Counted from the stretch's first letter, positions 7,827 through 17,208 are shown. The stretch: 64,000 bases of DNA from Stackebrandtia albiflava (GCF_007994225.1 NZ_VLLL01000008.1:97695-161694); one strand, 5' to 3'. Notes: generated by a model from the sequence alone, not told the origin. A program made the numbers and translations.

Positions 7827-8783
7827 TCAGGCGGCTTCGGCCAGGGTCACGGTGACGCCGTGGCCGTCGTCGGTCCAGCGATCGCGGGGCCGGAAGCCGG
7901 CGGCGGTGAGTTCGCCGTCGATGCGGTCGTGCGGCAGGTCGGTCATGCCGAAGGTGGCGATCTCCTCTCCGGCGGCCAGTTCTATGCCGAACCCCAGTGC
8001 CGTCAGCGGCAACCGGAAGGCGGTGCGGGCGCGCAGCCGCAGTTCGGCGCGGCCGCCGCGGTCGCTGACGGTGTGGTCGAACGACGTCTCCAGGCACTCG
8101 GTGTCGAGTACGTGGTTGAGCACGTAGAGGACGTTGCGGTTGAACTCGGCGGCCGGTTCGGTCTCCGCCGACAGATCGGCCATGGCCTGCGCGGCCTCGG
8201 TGGTGGTGGTCACCAGGAGGCGGTCGCCGGGGGAGCATCGGGCGCGCAGCGCGGTGAGTTGCCCACGCCGTTCCGCCGCCGACAACGCCGTGAACCACTC
8301 GCCCAGGCACCACAGCAGCCGGGGCGGATCACCGGGCAGGGCCGGGAGCGCCGCGGGCAGTGCCGACACCAGGCCGTACCAGTCCGTGTGGGCGAACTCG
8401 CTGGACAGTGGACGCAACGTCTCGCCGAGCCGGGAGTGAGGGGTGTCGCAGAAGTTCACCGTCCGCATCGGAGTGTGCCGTCGTGCCGCCTGCCACAGTG
8501 GACGGGCGGCGCGGAGTCCGGTCGGCCCGACGTGCACCAGTGTGTGGGGGCGCATCGCCCGTATCACCGGATCGGCCAGGCGCCCCACCAGTTCGCGTTC
8601 TGCCGCGCCGAACCGGTAGTCGCCGCCGCCGGTGATCCGGTCCAACAGCCGGCGTCCGCGCCCGTCCAGGCTCCACCGCACCGACAGGCGCTTCCCCGGG
8701 GCCGTCAGACCCTCCCGGGCGTCCGCGCGCAACGCCGCCGCGTAGTCCTCGTATGCACAGTGGACTAAAACGTGAGGCTTCAT
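7827..8783 (-). CDS. EgtD-like L-histidine N-alpha-methyltransferase family protein (318 aa)
   Basis: The C-terminal half matches the EgtD/Methyltransf_33 family: EFNRNVLYVLNHVL, RLRARTAFRLP, a GEEI segment and the ending WTDDGHGVTVTLAEA. Family members put three methyl groups on histidine in ergothioneine synthesis, using SAM. The N-terminal half is divergent. The usual glycine-rich SAM loop (ELGSGSS in EgtD) is replaced by LVHVGPTGLRAA around residue 85. None of the partner genes egtA, egtB, egtC or egtE is nearby. I would therefore call it family-level only, with a possible different substrate. The start is the ATG giving MKPHVLVH, with GGGAG seven bases upstream. The gene stands alone, divergent from the P450. 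Confidence 0.7.
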   Translation of the reverse strand: MKPHVLVHCAYEDYAAALRADAREGLTAPGKRLSVRWSLDGRGRRLLDRITGGGDYRFGAAERELVGRLADPVIRAMRPHTLVHVGPTGLRAARPLWQAARRHTPMRTVNFCDTPHSRLGETLRPLSSEFAHTDWYGLVSALPAALPALPGDPPRLLWCLGEWFTALSAAERRGQLTALRARCSPGDRLLVTTTTEAAQAMADLSAETEPAAEFNRNVLYVLNHVLDTECLETSFDHTVSDRGGRAELRLRARTAFRLPLTALGFGIELAAGEEIATFGMTDLPHDRIDGELTAAGFRPRDRWTDDGHGVTVTLAEAA

Positions 8784-9143
8784 CGGCGGCTCCCCGGCGG
8801 ACTCCGGTGACGGCTGGGCCTCGCCGTCGAGGTGCTGTGACGATAACCGAACCGGCCGCGAATGGGAAGCCCGTGACGGCCGTTCCGTGGCCGGGTCACG
8901 GCGAGGCGTTACATTCGAATCGGGCCGTGACCAGGAGGGCGACCGTGACGGCGGCCACCCGGTGACGGCCCCGCGCGCCACGGTGGTCACCCGACCGGCG
9001 AGTAGGGTGGGGAACCGCACAACCGCGCCGCGCGGTTACTGACTAAAGACCAATGCGCCGCCCGGGCCGGTTCTGCCAATCTGGGTCGGCGGAGTAGACC
9101 CCCGGCCGGTGCCCGATGCCCGGCGACATGATGAGGAAAGTCG
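8784..9143. other. Divergent intergenic region, 360 bp
   Basis: Lies between the methyltransferase start (minus) and the P450 start (plus). I see no gene. It holds several GTGACGG-type words and one perfect palindrome, AACCGCG at 9021-9027 and CGCGGTT at 9031-9037 with a 3-base centre, about 107 bases before the P450 ATG. The palindrome could be an operator for either gene. Confidence 0.5.
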
Positions 9144-10331
9144 ATGCTCGAAGAAGCGTTCACCGTGGTGCAGTTCCAGCGCGACGGACTGGACCCGGTG
9201 CCGGAGCTGGCGCGCCGTCGCGCCGAACAGCCGATCAGCCGGCTCCAGTACCCGATCGGGCCACCGGTGTGGCTGGTGGCCAGCTACGCCGGTTCCCGCG
9301 CCATCCTGGGCGACCACACCCGGTTCTCCAGCGACTTCGCCAAGCTGACGGCTTCGGAGGACCTCCAGGACCTCCGCGCGCTCAACCCCGGTGGTCTCGG
9401 ATTCACCGACCCGCCCGACCACACCCGGCTGCGCAAGATGCTCACGCCGGAGTTCACGATGCGGCGACTGCGCCGACTGGTGCCGCAGATCGAGACGATC
9501 GTCACCGAACGCCTCGACGCGCTGGAGGCGGCCGGGCGCGGCGCCGACCTCAACGACCTGTTCGCGGTGCCGATCCCGTCGCTGGTGATCAGCGAACTGC
9601 TCGGCGTCCCCTACCCCGACCGGGCGGCGTTCCAGCGCATGTCGATGTCTCGTTTCGACATCCTCGGTGACATCGAGGGCTGCCTGGCCGCCGTGGACGA
9701 GACCCTCGACTACCTCAGCGGCCTGGTCGCCGGGCAGCGCAAGAACCCCGGCGACAACCTGCTGGGAATGCTGGTGCGCGAACACGGCGACAACATCACC
9801 GACGAGGAGTTGACCGGCCTCGCCGACGGCATCCTCATCGGCGGCCACGAGACCACCGCGAGCATGATCGCCCTCGGCGCGCTCCACCTGATGACCAGCC
9901 CCGAACACGCCGCCCTGATCCGTGACTCCGACGCGCACGTCGACGCCGTCGTGGAGGAGCTGCTGCGTTACCTGTCGGTGGTGCAGACCGCGTTCCCGCG
10001 CGTCGCCATCGAGGACGTCGAGGTCGACGGCCACCAGATCAAGGCGGGCGAGATCGTGCTGTGTTCGCTCAGCGGCGCCAACCGCGACCCCAGGCTCGGC
10101 CCCGAGATGGAACAGGTCAACCCGTTCCGGGACATGCCGCCGCACTTCGCGTTCGGGTACGGCCTGCACCGTTGCGTCGGCGCCGAACTGGGCCGCATGG
10201 AGCTGCGGATGGCGTTCCCCGCGCTGCTGCGCCGGTTCCCGAACCTGAAGCCGGCCGTGCCGTTCGAGGAACTGAAGTTCCGTGAACTGTCGATCGTGTA
10301 CGGGATCGAGGAGCTTCCCGTCACCTGGTGA
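9144..10331 (+). CDS. Cytochrome P450 (395 aa)
   Basis: Soluble bacterial class I P450. Seen: I-helix GGHETT (residues about 234-239) with the acid-Thr pair for oxygen activation, the ExxR motif in EELLRY, and the heme loop FAFGYGLHRCVGAEL with the Cys ligand about 50 residues from the end. Length is normal (about 400). The start is the ATG giving MLEEAFTVV, with GAGGAAAG just upstream. No ferredoxin or reductase gene is adjacent, so redox partners must come from elsewhere. The segment between the meander and the heme loop is short. It converges on the SARP regulator across a strong terminator. Substrate unknown; the neighbouring regulator hints at secondary metabolism but there is no gene cluster. 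Confidence 0.95.
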   Translation: MLEEAFTVVQFQRDGLDPVPELARRRAEQPISRLQYPIGPPVWLVASYAGSRAILGDHTRFSSDFAKLTASEDLQDLRALNPGGLGFTDPPDHTRLRKMLTPEFTMRRLRRLVPQIETIVTERLDALEAAGRGADLNDLFAVPIPSLVISELLGVPYPDRAAFQRMSMSRFDILGDIEGCLAAVDETLDYLSGLVAGQRKNPGDNLLGMLVREHGDNITDEELTGLADGILIGGHETTASMIALGALHLMTSPEHAALIRDSDAHVDAVVEELLRYLSVVQTAFPRVAIEDVEVDGHQIKAGEIVLCSLSGANRDPRLGPEMEQVNPFRDMPPHFAFGYGLHRCVGAELGRMELRMAFPALLRRFPNLKPAVPFEELKFRELSIVYGIEELPVTW

Positions 10332-10338
10332 CGCCGCC

Positions 10339-10378
10339 GACCCGGCTCGCCCCGCCCACCCGGGCGGGGCGCCGGGTC
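10339..10378. terminator. Bidirectional hairpin between P450 and regulator genes
   Basis: A 17-bp stem with a 2-base bulge. Inner arms are CGCCCCGCCC (10348-10357) and GGGCGGGGCG (10362-10371) with a 4-base loop. Outer arms are GACCCGG (10339-10345) and CCGGGTC (10372-10378). The right arm overlaps the regulator's stop codon. It sits exactly between two convergent genes and should stop both transcripts. Confidence 0.85.
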
Positions 10379-13300
10379 AGTCGCATGCCGGGTGGGATGC
10401 CGCCAGTCCGGGCACCGGCGTACCGCGCCGTCCGCCCGCCGTGGCGCCGGTCAACCGGTCGAGGTGTTCCTCCACGCCCATCCGGTGACCCGCCGCCACC
10501 TCCGCGTCGAACCGTTCGGGCCCCAACGCCCGCCGCAACGGTCCCCGCAGCCGGTCGAGTTCCGGGGTGTCGACGGGCATGCCGCCGCGTGACCGCAACC
10601 GTTCCACGGTGCCCAGCAGCCGGGCGGCCGCCTCGGCACGGCCCCCGGCGGCCTCACCACCCGCCAGGTCCTCCATCGCCCGCACCACGCCCCATCCGGC
10701 CGCGCGCGGCCCGGGCGGGTCCGTCGCCACGGTCGCCAAGCCGATCTCGGCGATCCGCTGCACCCCCGCGTCGCACTGCTCGACGGCGAGCCGCGCGGCC
10801 CGACGGTAGTGCCGGACCGCCGCCTCGGCCAGTCCGTCGCGTGCCAGCAGCGCCGCCAGGCGGCACAGCGTCCGCGTCAGTTCGGTCCGCAGCCCCAGCC
10901 GGGTCGCGACCGCCAGGTTCGCCTCGTACAGTCGCCGCGCCTCCGCCGGATCGCCCCGCCGTTCCGCCAGTTCCGCCAGGCAGCCGGTGGCGTACAGCCG
11001 CCCCCACTCGTCGCCCAGGTCGGTGAACCCGGCCAGCGACGCCTCCGCCGCCTCCCGCGCCGAAACCGTGTCGCCGTTCGCGGCGAGCCGGTACGCCCGG
11101 GTGGCCCGTGACGCGGCGGCCGTCCACGCGTCGGCGTCGCAGACCCCGGCCGCCTCACCGGGCAGCCCGAGCCGCACGTGGTCGAGGAACCAGCGGGCCC
11201 GCGCGGCCGTCACCGGGTCCTCGATCGCGTCGCAACCGGCGACGGCGGCGCGGTGGGCGGCCTCGTCGGCGGCGTTCATACGGGTCAGGACGCCGGTGTG
11301 CCAGGCGGTCGCGGTCGCGCGTGCCCCCTCCGGTGCGCCACCGGCGACGGCCAGGGCCGCGCCCAGTTCCTCCGCGGCCTCGGTGAGTCTGCCGCGCAGC
11401 ACCCGGTACCAGGCGGTGTCGACCGCCAACCCCAGGGCGGCGACCGCGTCACCGGTGTCGCGGGCGTGCCGGGCGGCCTCGGCGAGGTTGCCCGCCTCGC
11501 CGTCGAGGGTCCGCGCCGCCGGGAACGCATCCGGTCCGCGCAGTTCCCCGTCCAGTGCCCCGGCGAGCGCCGCGTAGTACTCCAGGTGCGCCCGCCTGGC
11601 GGTCTTCTCCGCCCCCGAATCGGCCAACAGTTCCCGGTGGTACTCCGCGACGGTCGCCAGCATGTGGAACCGGGGGCCGCCCGCGCGGCCGGTCCTGATC
11701 TGCAGCATCGACCGGTCCGCCAACCGGGCCAGCATGTCGGGCACCTCAGCGACGGGTACCTCCCCGAAACCCGCGACCCGTTGCGCGCTCGCGGCCGTGA
11801 AACCGCCACGGTGCACCGAGACCCGTTCCAGCAGCAGCCGTTCCGGTCCGGTCAGCAGCTCCCGGCTCCAGTCCACGGTGGACCGGATGGTGCGGTGCCG
11901 CTCGGGGACACCCCGCCGCACCACCGCCGGCGGTTCCCAGTGCCGCTCCAGTCGTTCCCGCAGCCCCGACGGCCCCCACGCGGCCACCCGGCCGGCCGCC
12001 AGCTCCAAGGCCAACGGGATCCCGTCGAGACGCCGGCAGATCGCCGCCACCTCACCCGCGTCGCCGTCGGTGACCCGGTACCCGGCCGCCGCCGCGCGGG
12101 TCGCGAACAACCGTGCCGCGTCGGAATCCGGCAGCGGCCCCAGCGACAGGACCGACTCCGCGGGAACCGCCAGGGGTTCACGACCGGTCGCCAGCACCCT
12201 CGAATCCGGCGCCGCGCGTGACAGCCGCTCCGCCAACGCTGCCGCGGCCGCCACGACGTGCTCGCAGTTGTCCAGGACCAGCAGCGTGCGATGGGTCAAC
12301 AGGTACGCGGCGAGCGCCTCGAAGGCGGAGGAACCCGGTGACGCGGCGGCGGTGTCGCCGGTCAGGCCGAGTTCCGCCGCGACGGTCTCGGCGATCAGGT
12401 CCACTCGGGACGTCCCCGCCGGAACCGGCGTCAGGTCGGCCAGCCAGACACCGCCTGAGTAGTCGTGCCGCAGCGACCGGGCCGTCGCGACCGCCAGGGA
12501 GGTCTTCCCGACCCCGCCCGGCCCCGTCACCGTGACCAGTCGGTGCCGTGACGTGCGGGCGGCGAGGTCCGCCAGTTCGGTCTCCCGGCCCACCAGCGGT
12601 GACGTCTCCGGGGGCAGGTTCCCGACCGGCCTGGGCCGGGGCGCCTCCAACGTCGGGTCGCGCCGCAGCATCGCCAGGTGCAGCCGGCTCAGCGCCGCGT
12701 CCGGTTCGACACCCAGTTCCTCCCGCGACCGGCGGCGGACCGCCGCGTAGAACCGCAGCGCCTCGGCGTGCCGTCCCGACTGGTAGAGCGACAACATCAG
12801 GACGCCGTTGAGCCGGTTGCGCCACGGGTACCGGGCGGCGAGTTCCCGCAACTGGGCCACGAGGCCGCGGTGCTCGCCCGATTCGAGCCTCGCCTCGGCC
12901 CGCGCCTCCACCGCCGAGAGGTACTGCTCGGTCAGGCGCGCAACGATCGGGACCGCGAACTCGCGGTCGGCGAGTTCCGGAAGCGGCTCGCCCCGCCACG
13001 ACGACACCGCCTCGCTCAGCAGGCCGTCCCGCGCCACCGGGTCGGCTCCCTCGGCGCGCCGCACCAGGTCCTCGAAACGCGCGGTGTCGAGCCGGTCGGT
13101 ACCGGCCTCCACCAGGTAACCCGTCGACCGCCACGTCACCAGGTCGTGGCCGCCCGGTTCGGCGTCCTCCAGCGCGCGCCGCAACAGTGAGACCTTGCTG
13201 CGCAGTACGGCCCTGCCCCGCGCCGGCGGCCGGTCACCCCACAGGTGGTGCATCAACCGGTCGGCGGGGACGACCTGACCGTTGTGGGCCAACAGGACGC

Positions 13301-13391
13301 ACAGCAGCGCGCGTACCCGCGCCTCGGGGATCACCACGGCCTCCCCGGCGTCGGTGCGTACCTCCAACGGACCCAGGATCGCGAAACGCAT
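10377..13391 (-). CDS. SARP/AfsR-like regulator: BTAD + NB-ARC + TPR (1004 aa)
   Basis: Large transcriptional activator. Residues about 1-100 are an OmpR-type winged helix (MRFAILGPLEVRTDAGE). Residues about 100-250 are a bacterial transcriptional activation domain ending in REELGVEPDAAL. An NB-ARC/STAND ATPase follows (GPGGVGKTSLA P-loop near residue 290, LLVLDNCEHV Walker B). The C-terminal half is TPR-like helical repeats. This layout is that of AfsR-type regulators, which bind direct repeats upstream of antibiotic genes. The start is the ATG giving MRFAILGP; codons further upstream give a His/Arg-rich, non-family N-terminus and overlap the divergent transporter. No biosynthetic cluster is adjacent, so the target is unknown. 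Confidence 0.92.
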   Translation of the reverse strand: MRFAILGPLEVRTDAGEAVVIPEARVRALLCVLLAHNGQVVPADRLMHHLWGDRPPARGRAVLRSKVSLLRRALEDAEPGGHDLVTWRSTGYLVEAGTDRLDTARFEDLVRRAEGADPVARDGLLSEAVSSWRGEPLPELADREFAVPIVARLTEQYLSAVEARAEARLESGEHRGLVAQLRELAARYPWRNRLNGVLMLSLYQSGRHAEALRFYAAVRRRSREELGVEPDAALSRLHLAMLRRDPTLEAPRPRPVGNLPPETSPLVGRETELADLAARTSRHRLVTVTGPGGVGKTSLAVATARSLRHDYSGGVWLADLTPVPAGTSRVDLIAETVAAELGLTGDTAAASPGSSAFEALAAYLLTHRTLLVLDNCEHVVAAAAALAERLSRAAPDSRVLATGREPLAVPAESVLSLGPLPDSDAARLFATRAAAAGYRVTDGDAGEVAAICRRLDGIPLALELAAGRVAAWGPSGLRERLERHWEPPAVVRRGVPERHRTIRSTVDWSRELLTGPERLLLERVSVHRGGFTAASAQRVAGFGEVPVAEVPDMLARLADRSMLQIRTGRAGGPRFHMLATVAEYHRELLADSGAEKTARRAHLEYYAALAGALDGELRGPDAFPAARTLDGEAGNLAEAARHARDTGDAVAALGLAVDTAWYRVLRGRLTEAAEELGAALAVAGGAPEGARATATAWHTGVLTRMNAADEAAHRAAVAGCDAIEDPVTAARARWFLDHVRLGLPGEAAGVCDADAWTAAASRATRAYRLAANGDTVSAREAAEASLAGFTDLGDEWGRLYATGCLAELAERRGDPAEARRLYEANLAVATRLGLRTELTRTLCRLAALLARDGLAEAAVRHYRRAARLAVEQCDAGVQRIAEIGLATVATDPPGPRAAGWGVVRAMEDLAGGEAAGGRAEAAARLLGTVERLRSRGGMPVDTPELDRLRGPLRRALGPERFDAEVAAGHRMGVEEHLDRLTGATAGGRRGTPVPGLAASHPACD

Positions 13392-13544
13392 GACCGCAAC
13401 GGTAGCCGCCGCGCACACCCGCCCCGGCCGCGTCGACGGCGGCCCCGCTCGGCGCGGACACGCCCGGCAGCGCACCGGCCCGGCGTCCCACCACGGGTGC
13501 GGCCGAGGTGATCCCCTGTACCGCGAAAACCGAGGGGGTGCCGA

Positions 13545-14735
13545 ATGAGGACCACGCCGCCGCTGTGGCGCTACGCGCTCATCACCGCCGTGGTGCTGGC
13601 GGTGATCGCCGTGGCCCAGTTGATCGTGCAGGCGAGGGCCGTCCTGGTGTTGCTGTTCCTCAGTTTCCTGCTCGCCGCCGGACTCGAACCGCTCGTGGCG
13701 TGGCTGGTGCGGCACGGAGTGCGCCGGGGCGTCGCGGTGGCCCTCGTGTGCGTGACCGGGACGGCGGTGGTGGCCGGCGCGATCGTCGTCGGGGTGCGCC
13801 CCGCCGTCGCCCAGTTCGGGCAACTGGTGTCGTCGGCACCGCGGGTGATGAACGAGATCGCCGCCGAACTCGGCGACACCGACAGCACGCTGGGCCGTTA
13901 CCTGTCGGAGGCGGACGTCCAACAGGCGTGGCAGAGCGCGATGTCGAAACTCCCCGACGTGCTGCTGTCCTCGGCGGGCGCGATCGTCGGCATCCTCGGC
14001 AGCATCGCCGGGGCACTGTTCAGCGTCCTGACCGTCGCGGCCCTGACCGTCTACTTCATGCTCGCGTTGCCCCGCATCGTCGACAACGTCGCCATCGTCC
14101 TCGGTGAACCCGAACGCGCCGACGTGCTGCGGCGGGCCCTGCGGAAGGTCGGCGGATACGTCACCGGGCAGATCGTCATCTGCGGCTGCGCCGGGACCGC
14201 CGCGTACGTCTTCTTCCTCATCGCCGGGATCCCGTACTCGGCGGTCCTGGCCATCGGCGTCGCGGCCCTGGACCTCGTACCGCAGGTCGGGGCGACCCTG
14301 GGAGCGGTGCTCGGCGTCGGGATGGCCCTCACCGTGAGCGTTCCACTCGCGGTCATCACCCTGGCGTTCTTCCTCGCCTACCAGGGTTTCGAGAACTTCC
14401 TACTGGCGCCCAGGGTGTTCGCGCAGGCGACCGCGCTGTCGCCGTTGGCGGCGTTCTCCGCCGCGCTCGTCGGCGGTGCGGCGGCCGGACTGGTCGGCGC
14501 GGTCGCGGCCCTCCCGGTGACGGCGGCGCTGCAGGTCGTGGTGCGGCACTGGGCGGGCCGGCGGTTTCCGGAGCCGCCTCGGCGCAGCGGCCGCGACGAC
14601 ACCGCGCTCGACCCGCCGGGCGGCCGGTTACCGTGCACCGTCGGGCGGGACGGCCCGACGAAACGATGGTCGGAACGTGCAGAGTGGCCTCCGGTCAGGA
14701 CTCGCGGTCCTGCGGGTACCAGCGCAGTTCGATGA
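13545..14735 (+). CDS. AI-2E family transporter (396 aa)
   Basis: Membrane protein of the AI-2E/UPF0118 (TqsA-like) family. It opens with two hydrophobic segments (about residues 10-60). A soluble middle part follows (NEIAAELGDTDSTLG...), then six or so further segments with the family stretch VPQVGATLGAVLGVGMAL and YQGFENFLLAPRVF. Members export small molecules or act as Na+/H+ antiporters; the cargo cannot be told here. The start ATG has GAGGGGGT about nine bases upstream. The hydrophilic tail after residue about 345 is Arg/Pro-rich and overlaps the convergent VOC gene by 41 bases. Confidence 0.88.
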   Translation: MRTTPPLWRYALITAVVLAVIAVAQLIVQARAVLVLLFLSFLLAAGLEPLVAWLVRHGVRRGVAVALVCVTGTAVVAGAIVVGVRPAVAQFGQLVSSAPRVMNEIAAELGDTDSTLGRYLSEADVQQAWQSAMSKLPDVLLSSAGAIVGILGSIAGALFSVLTVAALTVYFMLALPRIVDNVAIVLGEPERADVLRRALRKVGGYVTGQIVICGCAGTAAYVFFLIAGIPYSAVLAIGVAALDLVPQVGATLGAVLGVGMALTVSVPLAVITLAFFLAYQGFENFLLAPRVFAQATALSPLAAFSAALVGGAAAGLVGAVAALPVTAALQVVVRHWAGRRFPEPPRRSGRDDTALDPPGGRLPCTVGRDGPTKRWSERAEWPPVRTRGPAGTSAVR

Positions 14736-15084
14736 CGTTGCCGTCCGGGTCCTCGACGTAGACGGAGGTGGCGGTGCCACGGGCACCGAAGCGGCTGCCC
14801 GGTCCGTCGACGACGGTGAGTTCACCGGAGTCGATGACCTCCTGCCAGTCGAGCGGTTCCACCACCAGGCAGAAGTGGTCCACGTTGGACTCTCCGCGTT
14901 CCCGCGAAAACAGGTCGATGATGGTCGATCCGTTCACCCGCACGGACGGGAACGGGACCTCGCCCGCCCGCCACTGCTCGACCCGGACCGGCTCCAATCC
15001 GAGCGTGCCGGTGTAGAACTCCAGGGCACGCTCCACATCGGAGACGTTCAGGACCAGGTGATCGAAACCGGTGATCTTCACCAT
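14695..15084 (-). CDS. VOC (glyoxalase/dioxygenase-like) family protein (129 aa)
   Basis: Vicinal-oxygen-chelate superfamily. The beta-alpha-beta-beta-beta modules open with ITGFDHLVLNVSDVERAL and end with VEDPDGNVIELRWYP. The metal-ligand positions look conserved: His at residue 8, His in NVDHFCLV, Glu near the C-terminus. Size is typical. The start is the ATG after GGAGG in the leader (spacing about five). Exact activity is unknown. The 5' part is overlapped in another frame by the extended reading of the upstream VOC gene. Confidence 0.88.
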   Translation of the reverse strand: MVKITGFDHLVLNVSDVERALEFYTGTLGLEPVRVEQWRAGEVPFPSVRVNGSTIIDLFSRERGESNVDHFCLVVEPLDWQEVIDSGELTVVDGPGSRFGARGTATSVYVEDPDGNVIELRWYPQDRES

Positions 15085-15610
15085 GTGCGCCTCCCTCGTC
15101 GATGTCGCACCGGCAGCCTAGAGCCCGGGCCTCCGCCGCCGATCGGGGAGGGGCCGAAGGTGGGGCGGGCGACACCACCGTCGCGCCCTCGGCCGTTCCG
15201 GGCGGGGATAACGCCGCCGACGGGTCCGCCATGTGCACGACCTCCCACACGTGGCCGTCCGGGTCCTGGAAACTCCGCGAGTACATGCCGTCGCCGTCCA
15301 CCGGCTCCTTCGACGGACTGCCGCCACTGGACAGGGCCTTGTCCACCATGGTGTCCACCGCCGCGGCACTGTCCGCCGAGATCGCCACGATCACCTCGGT
15401 GTGAGTCGTGGCGTCGGCAGTCGGCTTCGTGGTGAAGGTCTCGAAGAACGACTTCACCAGCAGCATGACGTACGCGTCGTCCCCCACCACCATGCAGGTG
15501 GCGTTCTCGTCGGTGAAGTTCTCGTCGAACCCGAAACCGAGGCCGGTGAAGAACGTGACGGACCGGTCCAGGTCGGCGACCGGAAGATTGACGAAGATCG
15601 CTCGTGACAT
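14822..15610 (-). CDS. VOC family protein with unusual read-through tail (262 aa as read)
   Basis: Residues 1 to about 130 are a complete VOC domain of the 'extradiol dioxygenase-like' kind: MSRAIFVNLPVADL at the start, GFGFDENFTDENATCMVV, and FQDPDGHVWEVVHMAD at the end. Family members stop shortly after this point. Here the frame stays open for another 130 or so codons of Pro/Ala/Arg-rich, non-family sequence. It runs through the start and first 263 bases of the next gene in a different frame. Either the native stop was lost or a frameshift lies near 15,150-15,220. The domain itself looks intact, so I call the start with confidence and the end with little. Confidence 0.7.
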   Translation of the reverse strand: MSRAIFVNLPVADLDRSVTFFTGLGFGFDENFTDENATCMVVGDDAYVMLLVKSFFETFTTKPTADATTHTEVIVAISADSAAAVDTMVDKALSSGGSPSKEPVDGDGMYSRSFQDPDGHVWEVVHMADPSAALSPPGTAEGATVVSPAPPSAPPRSAAEARALGCRCDIDEGGAHGEDHRFRSPGPERLRCGACPGVLHRHARIGAGPGRAVAGGRGPVPVRAGERIDHHRPVFAGTRRVQRGPLLPGGGTARLAGGHRLR

Positions 15611-15696
15611 GGCGTCAACGTAACAGTGACCGACCGTCACCGTACCGGTTCGTCGACCCCGGTGACCGGAGTGCCGGATGGGACGCGGACCCGGCG

Positions 15697-17031
15697 TCAA
15701 CCCGCCTTGCCGAACAGGTGCGTGAGGCAGTCCCGCAGCCGGGGATGCCGGTACCGGTGCCCGAGGTCCCGCAACCTGCCCGGCACCACGCGCTGCGACG
15801 CCGCCGCGATCTCCTCGGCGCCCTGTCCGCCCAGCAGCAGCTTCGGCCCCCACGACGGCACCGGGAGCAGGGTGGGACGACGGAGCACCCCTCCCAGCAC
15901 CCGGGTGTACTCGTCGTTGCGCACCGGTTCCGGCGCGACCGCGTTCACCGGCCCCGACAGGCCGTCGTCGACGATGGCCCGGTGGTAGACGTCCACCAGG
16001 TCGTCGATCCCGATCCAGGAGGTCCACTGCCGGCCGTCACCGATCCGGCCGCCCAGACCCGCCGCGAACAGCGGGAACAGCAGCCGCAGCGAACCACCGG
16101 CGGGCGACTGCACGATGCCGGTCCGGATGTTGACGACCCGTAGCCCGGCGGCCGACGCGGGAGCCGTCGCGGCCTCCCAGTCGCCGACCACGTCGGCGAG
16201 GAAACCGCCACCGGGCGCGGCCGACTCCGTCAACTCGGTGTCGCCCCGGTCCGGGCCGTAGTAGCCGATCGCGGAGGCCGACACGAGGGCGCGCGGGCCG
16301 TTCGGGGTGGCCGCGGCCAGCCTCGCCAACCGCTCGGTCGGCCCGACCCGGCTGCCGCGCACCCGTTTCCGGTGGGTCTCGGTGAACCGTCCGGTGAGTG
16401 GTTCCCCCGCCAGGTGCACCACCACGTCCACGCCCGACAGCAGGTCCGGAGACGGGTTGTCCGGGTTCCAATGCCGGTGGCCCGGCCTGTCGGTCGGGTG
16501 CCGCACCAGCCTGACGACCTCGATTCCACCGGTGGTGAGGAACGCGGTCAACGCCGTACCGATCAGGCCCGACGAACCGGTCACCGCGACCACCGGCGGC
16601 GCCGACGACTCCGGCGTCCACGCGCGGGCGCGCCGATGCGCGGCGAGGTCGTCGGCGAGCTGGCCGTGCCGGTACCGGAACATCGCGGGCAGCAGCCGCC
16701 CCGGAAGATTGGTGTCCACCCTGTCGGTCAGCCGGGTCCGGCCGCCGTCCACCTCCGTGAACTCGTGGCTGTGCCGCCACTTCACCGGCAACGAGGTGTC
16801 CAGTGTGTCCACGAAGCGGTGCGGCGGACGGTAGGCGCCGTGCCGCGCCACCCACTTCAGGCCGCCGGGCAGCGCGATGACCGCGACGCCGTCCCGTAGC
16901 GAACCGGCCTCGCGGACCACCTTCAACTGCTGCCACGGCGGGGTGAGCCGCTGAAGCGCGCCGGGGCGTTCATGCCAACCGAACACCTCGGACAGCGGCG
17001 CGTCGATCACGGTGGAGAATCGTCGGTTCAT
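15697..17031 (-). CDS. SRPBCC domain fused to TIGR01777 NAD-dependent epimerase (444 aa)
   Basis: Residues about 1-140 are a START/SRPBCC-like ligand-binding domain (FSTVIDAPLSEVFGWHERPGA). Residues about 145-444 are an SDR39U1/TIGR01777 epimerase-like domain. It has the NAD loop VTGSSGLIGTAL, a VVHLAGEPL segment, and a YYGPDRGD stretch near the catalytic Tyr. The C-terminal DUF1731 part ends in HRYRHPRLRDCLTHLF. This fusion is common in actinobacteria, though the reaction is not known. The start ATG gives MNRRFSTV. Confidence 0.92.
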   Translation of the reverse strand: MNRRFSTVIDAPLSEVFGWHERPGALQRLTPPWQQLKVVREAGSLRDGVAVIALPGGLKWVARHGAYRPPHRFVDTLDTSLPVKWRHSHEFTEVDGGRTRLTDRVDTNLPGRLLPAMFRYRHGQLADDLAAHRRARAWTPESSAPPVVAVTGSSGLIGTALTAFLTTGGIEVVRLVRHPTDRPGHRHWNPDNPSPDLLSGVDVVVHLAGEPLTGRFTETHRKRVRGSRVGPTERLARLAAATPNGPRALVSASAIGYYGPDRGDTELTESAAPGGGFLADVVGDWEAATAPASAAGLRVVNIRTGIVQSPAGGSLRLLFPLFAAGLGGRIGDGRQWTSWIGIDDLVDVYHRAIVDDGLSGPVNAVAPEPVRNDEYTRVLGGVLRRPTLLPVPSWGPKLLLGGQGAEEIAAASQRVVPGRLRDLGHRYRHPRLRDCLTHLFGKAG

Positions 17032-17208
17032 CGGCCACAGCCTAAGCCGCCCGGCGCGCCGAACGGACGGTTTCGCACCCGCGCCACCCCGGGGACGGGG
17101 CCGGGGGGATCACCGACACCCCTCAACGGCTCGGGGGCCGCCACTCCTCCTCCCCATGGCGTCGAGCCTAGGGCGGCCGGGCGGGTGCCGTCGAGTCGGC
17201 GGACGCGG

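Noticed and set aside
7525-8313. Minus-strand open frame across repeat locus A
   Set aside because: It runs through the array and out of frame through the EgtD-like gene; composition is Arg/Pro-rich.
13392-13922. N-terminal extension of the SARP regulator to 1181 residues
   Set aside because: The extra part is His/Arg-rich, unlike the family, and overlaps the divergent AI-2E gene. The domain begins exactly at the ATG at 13391.
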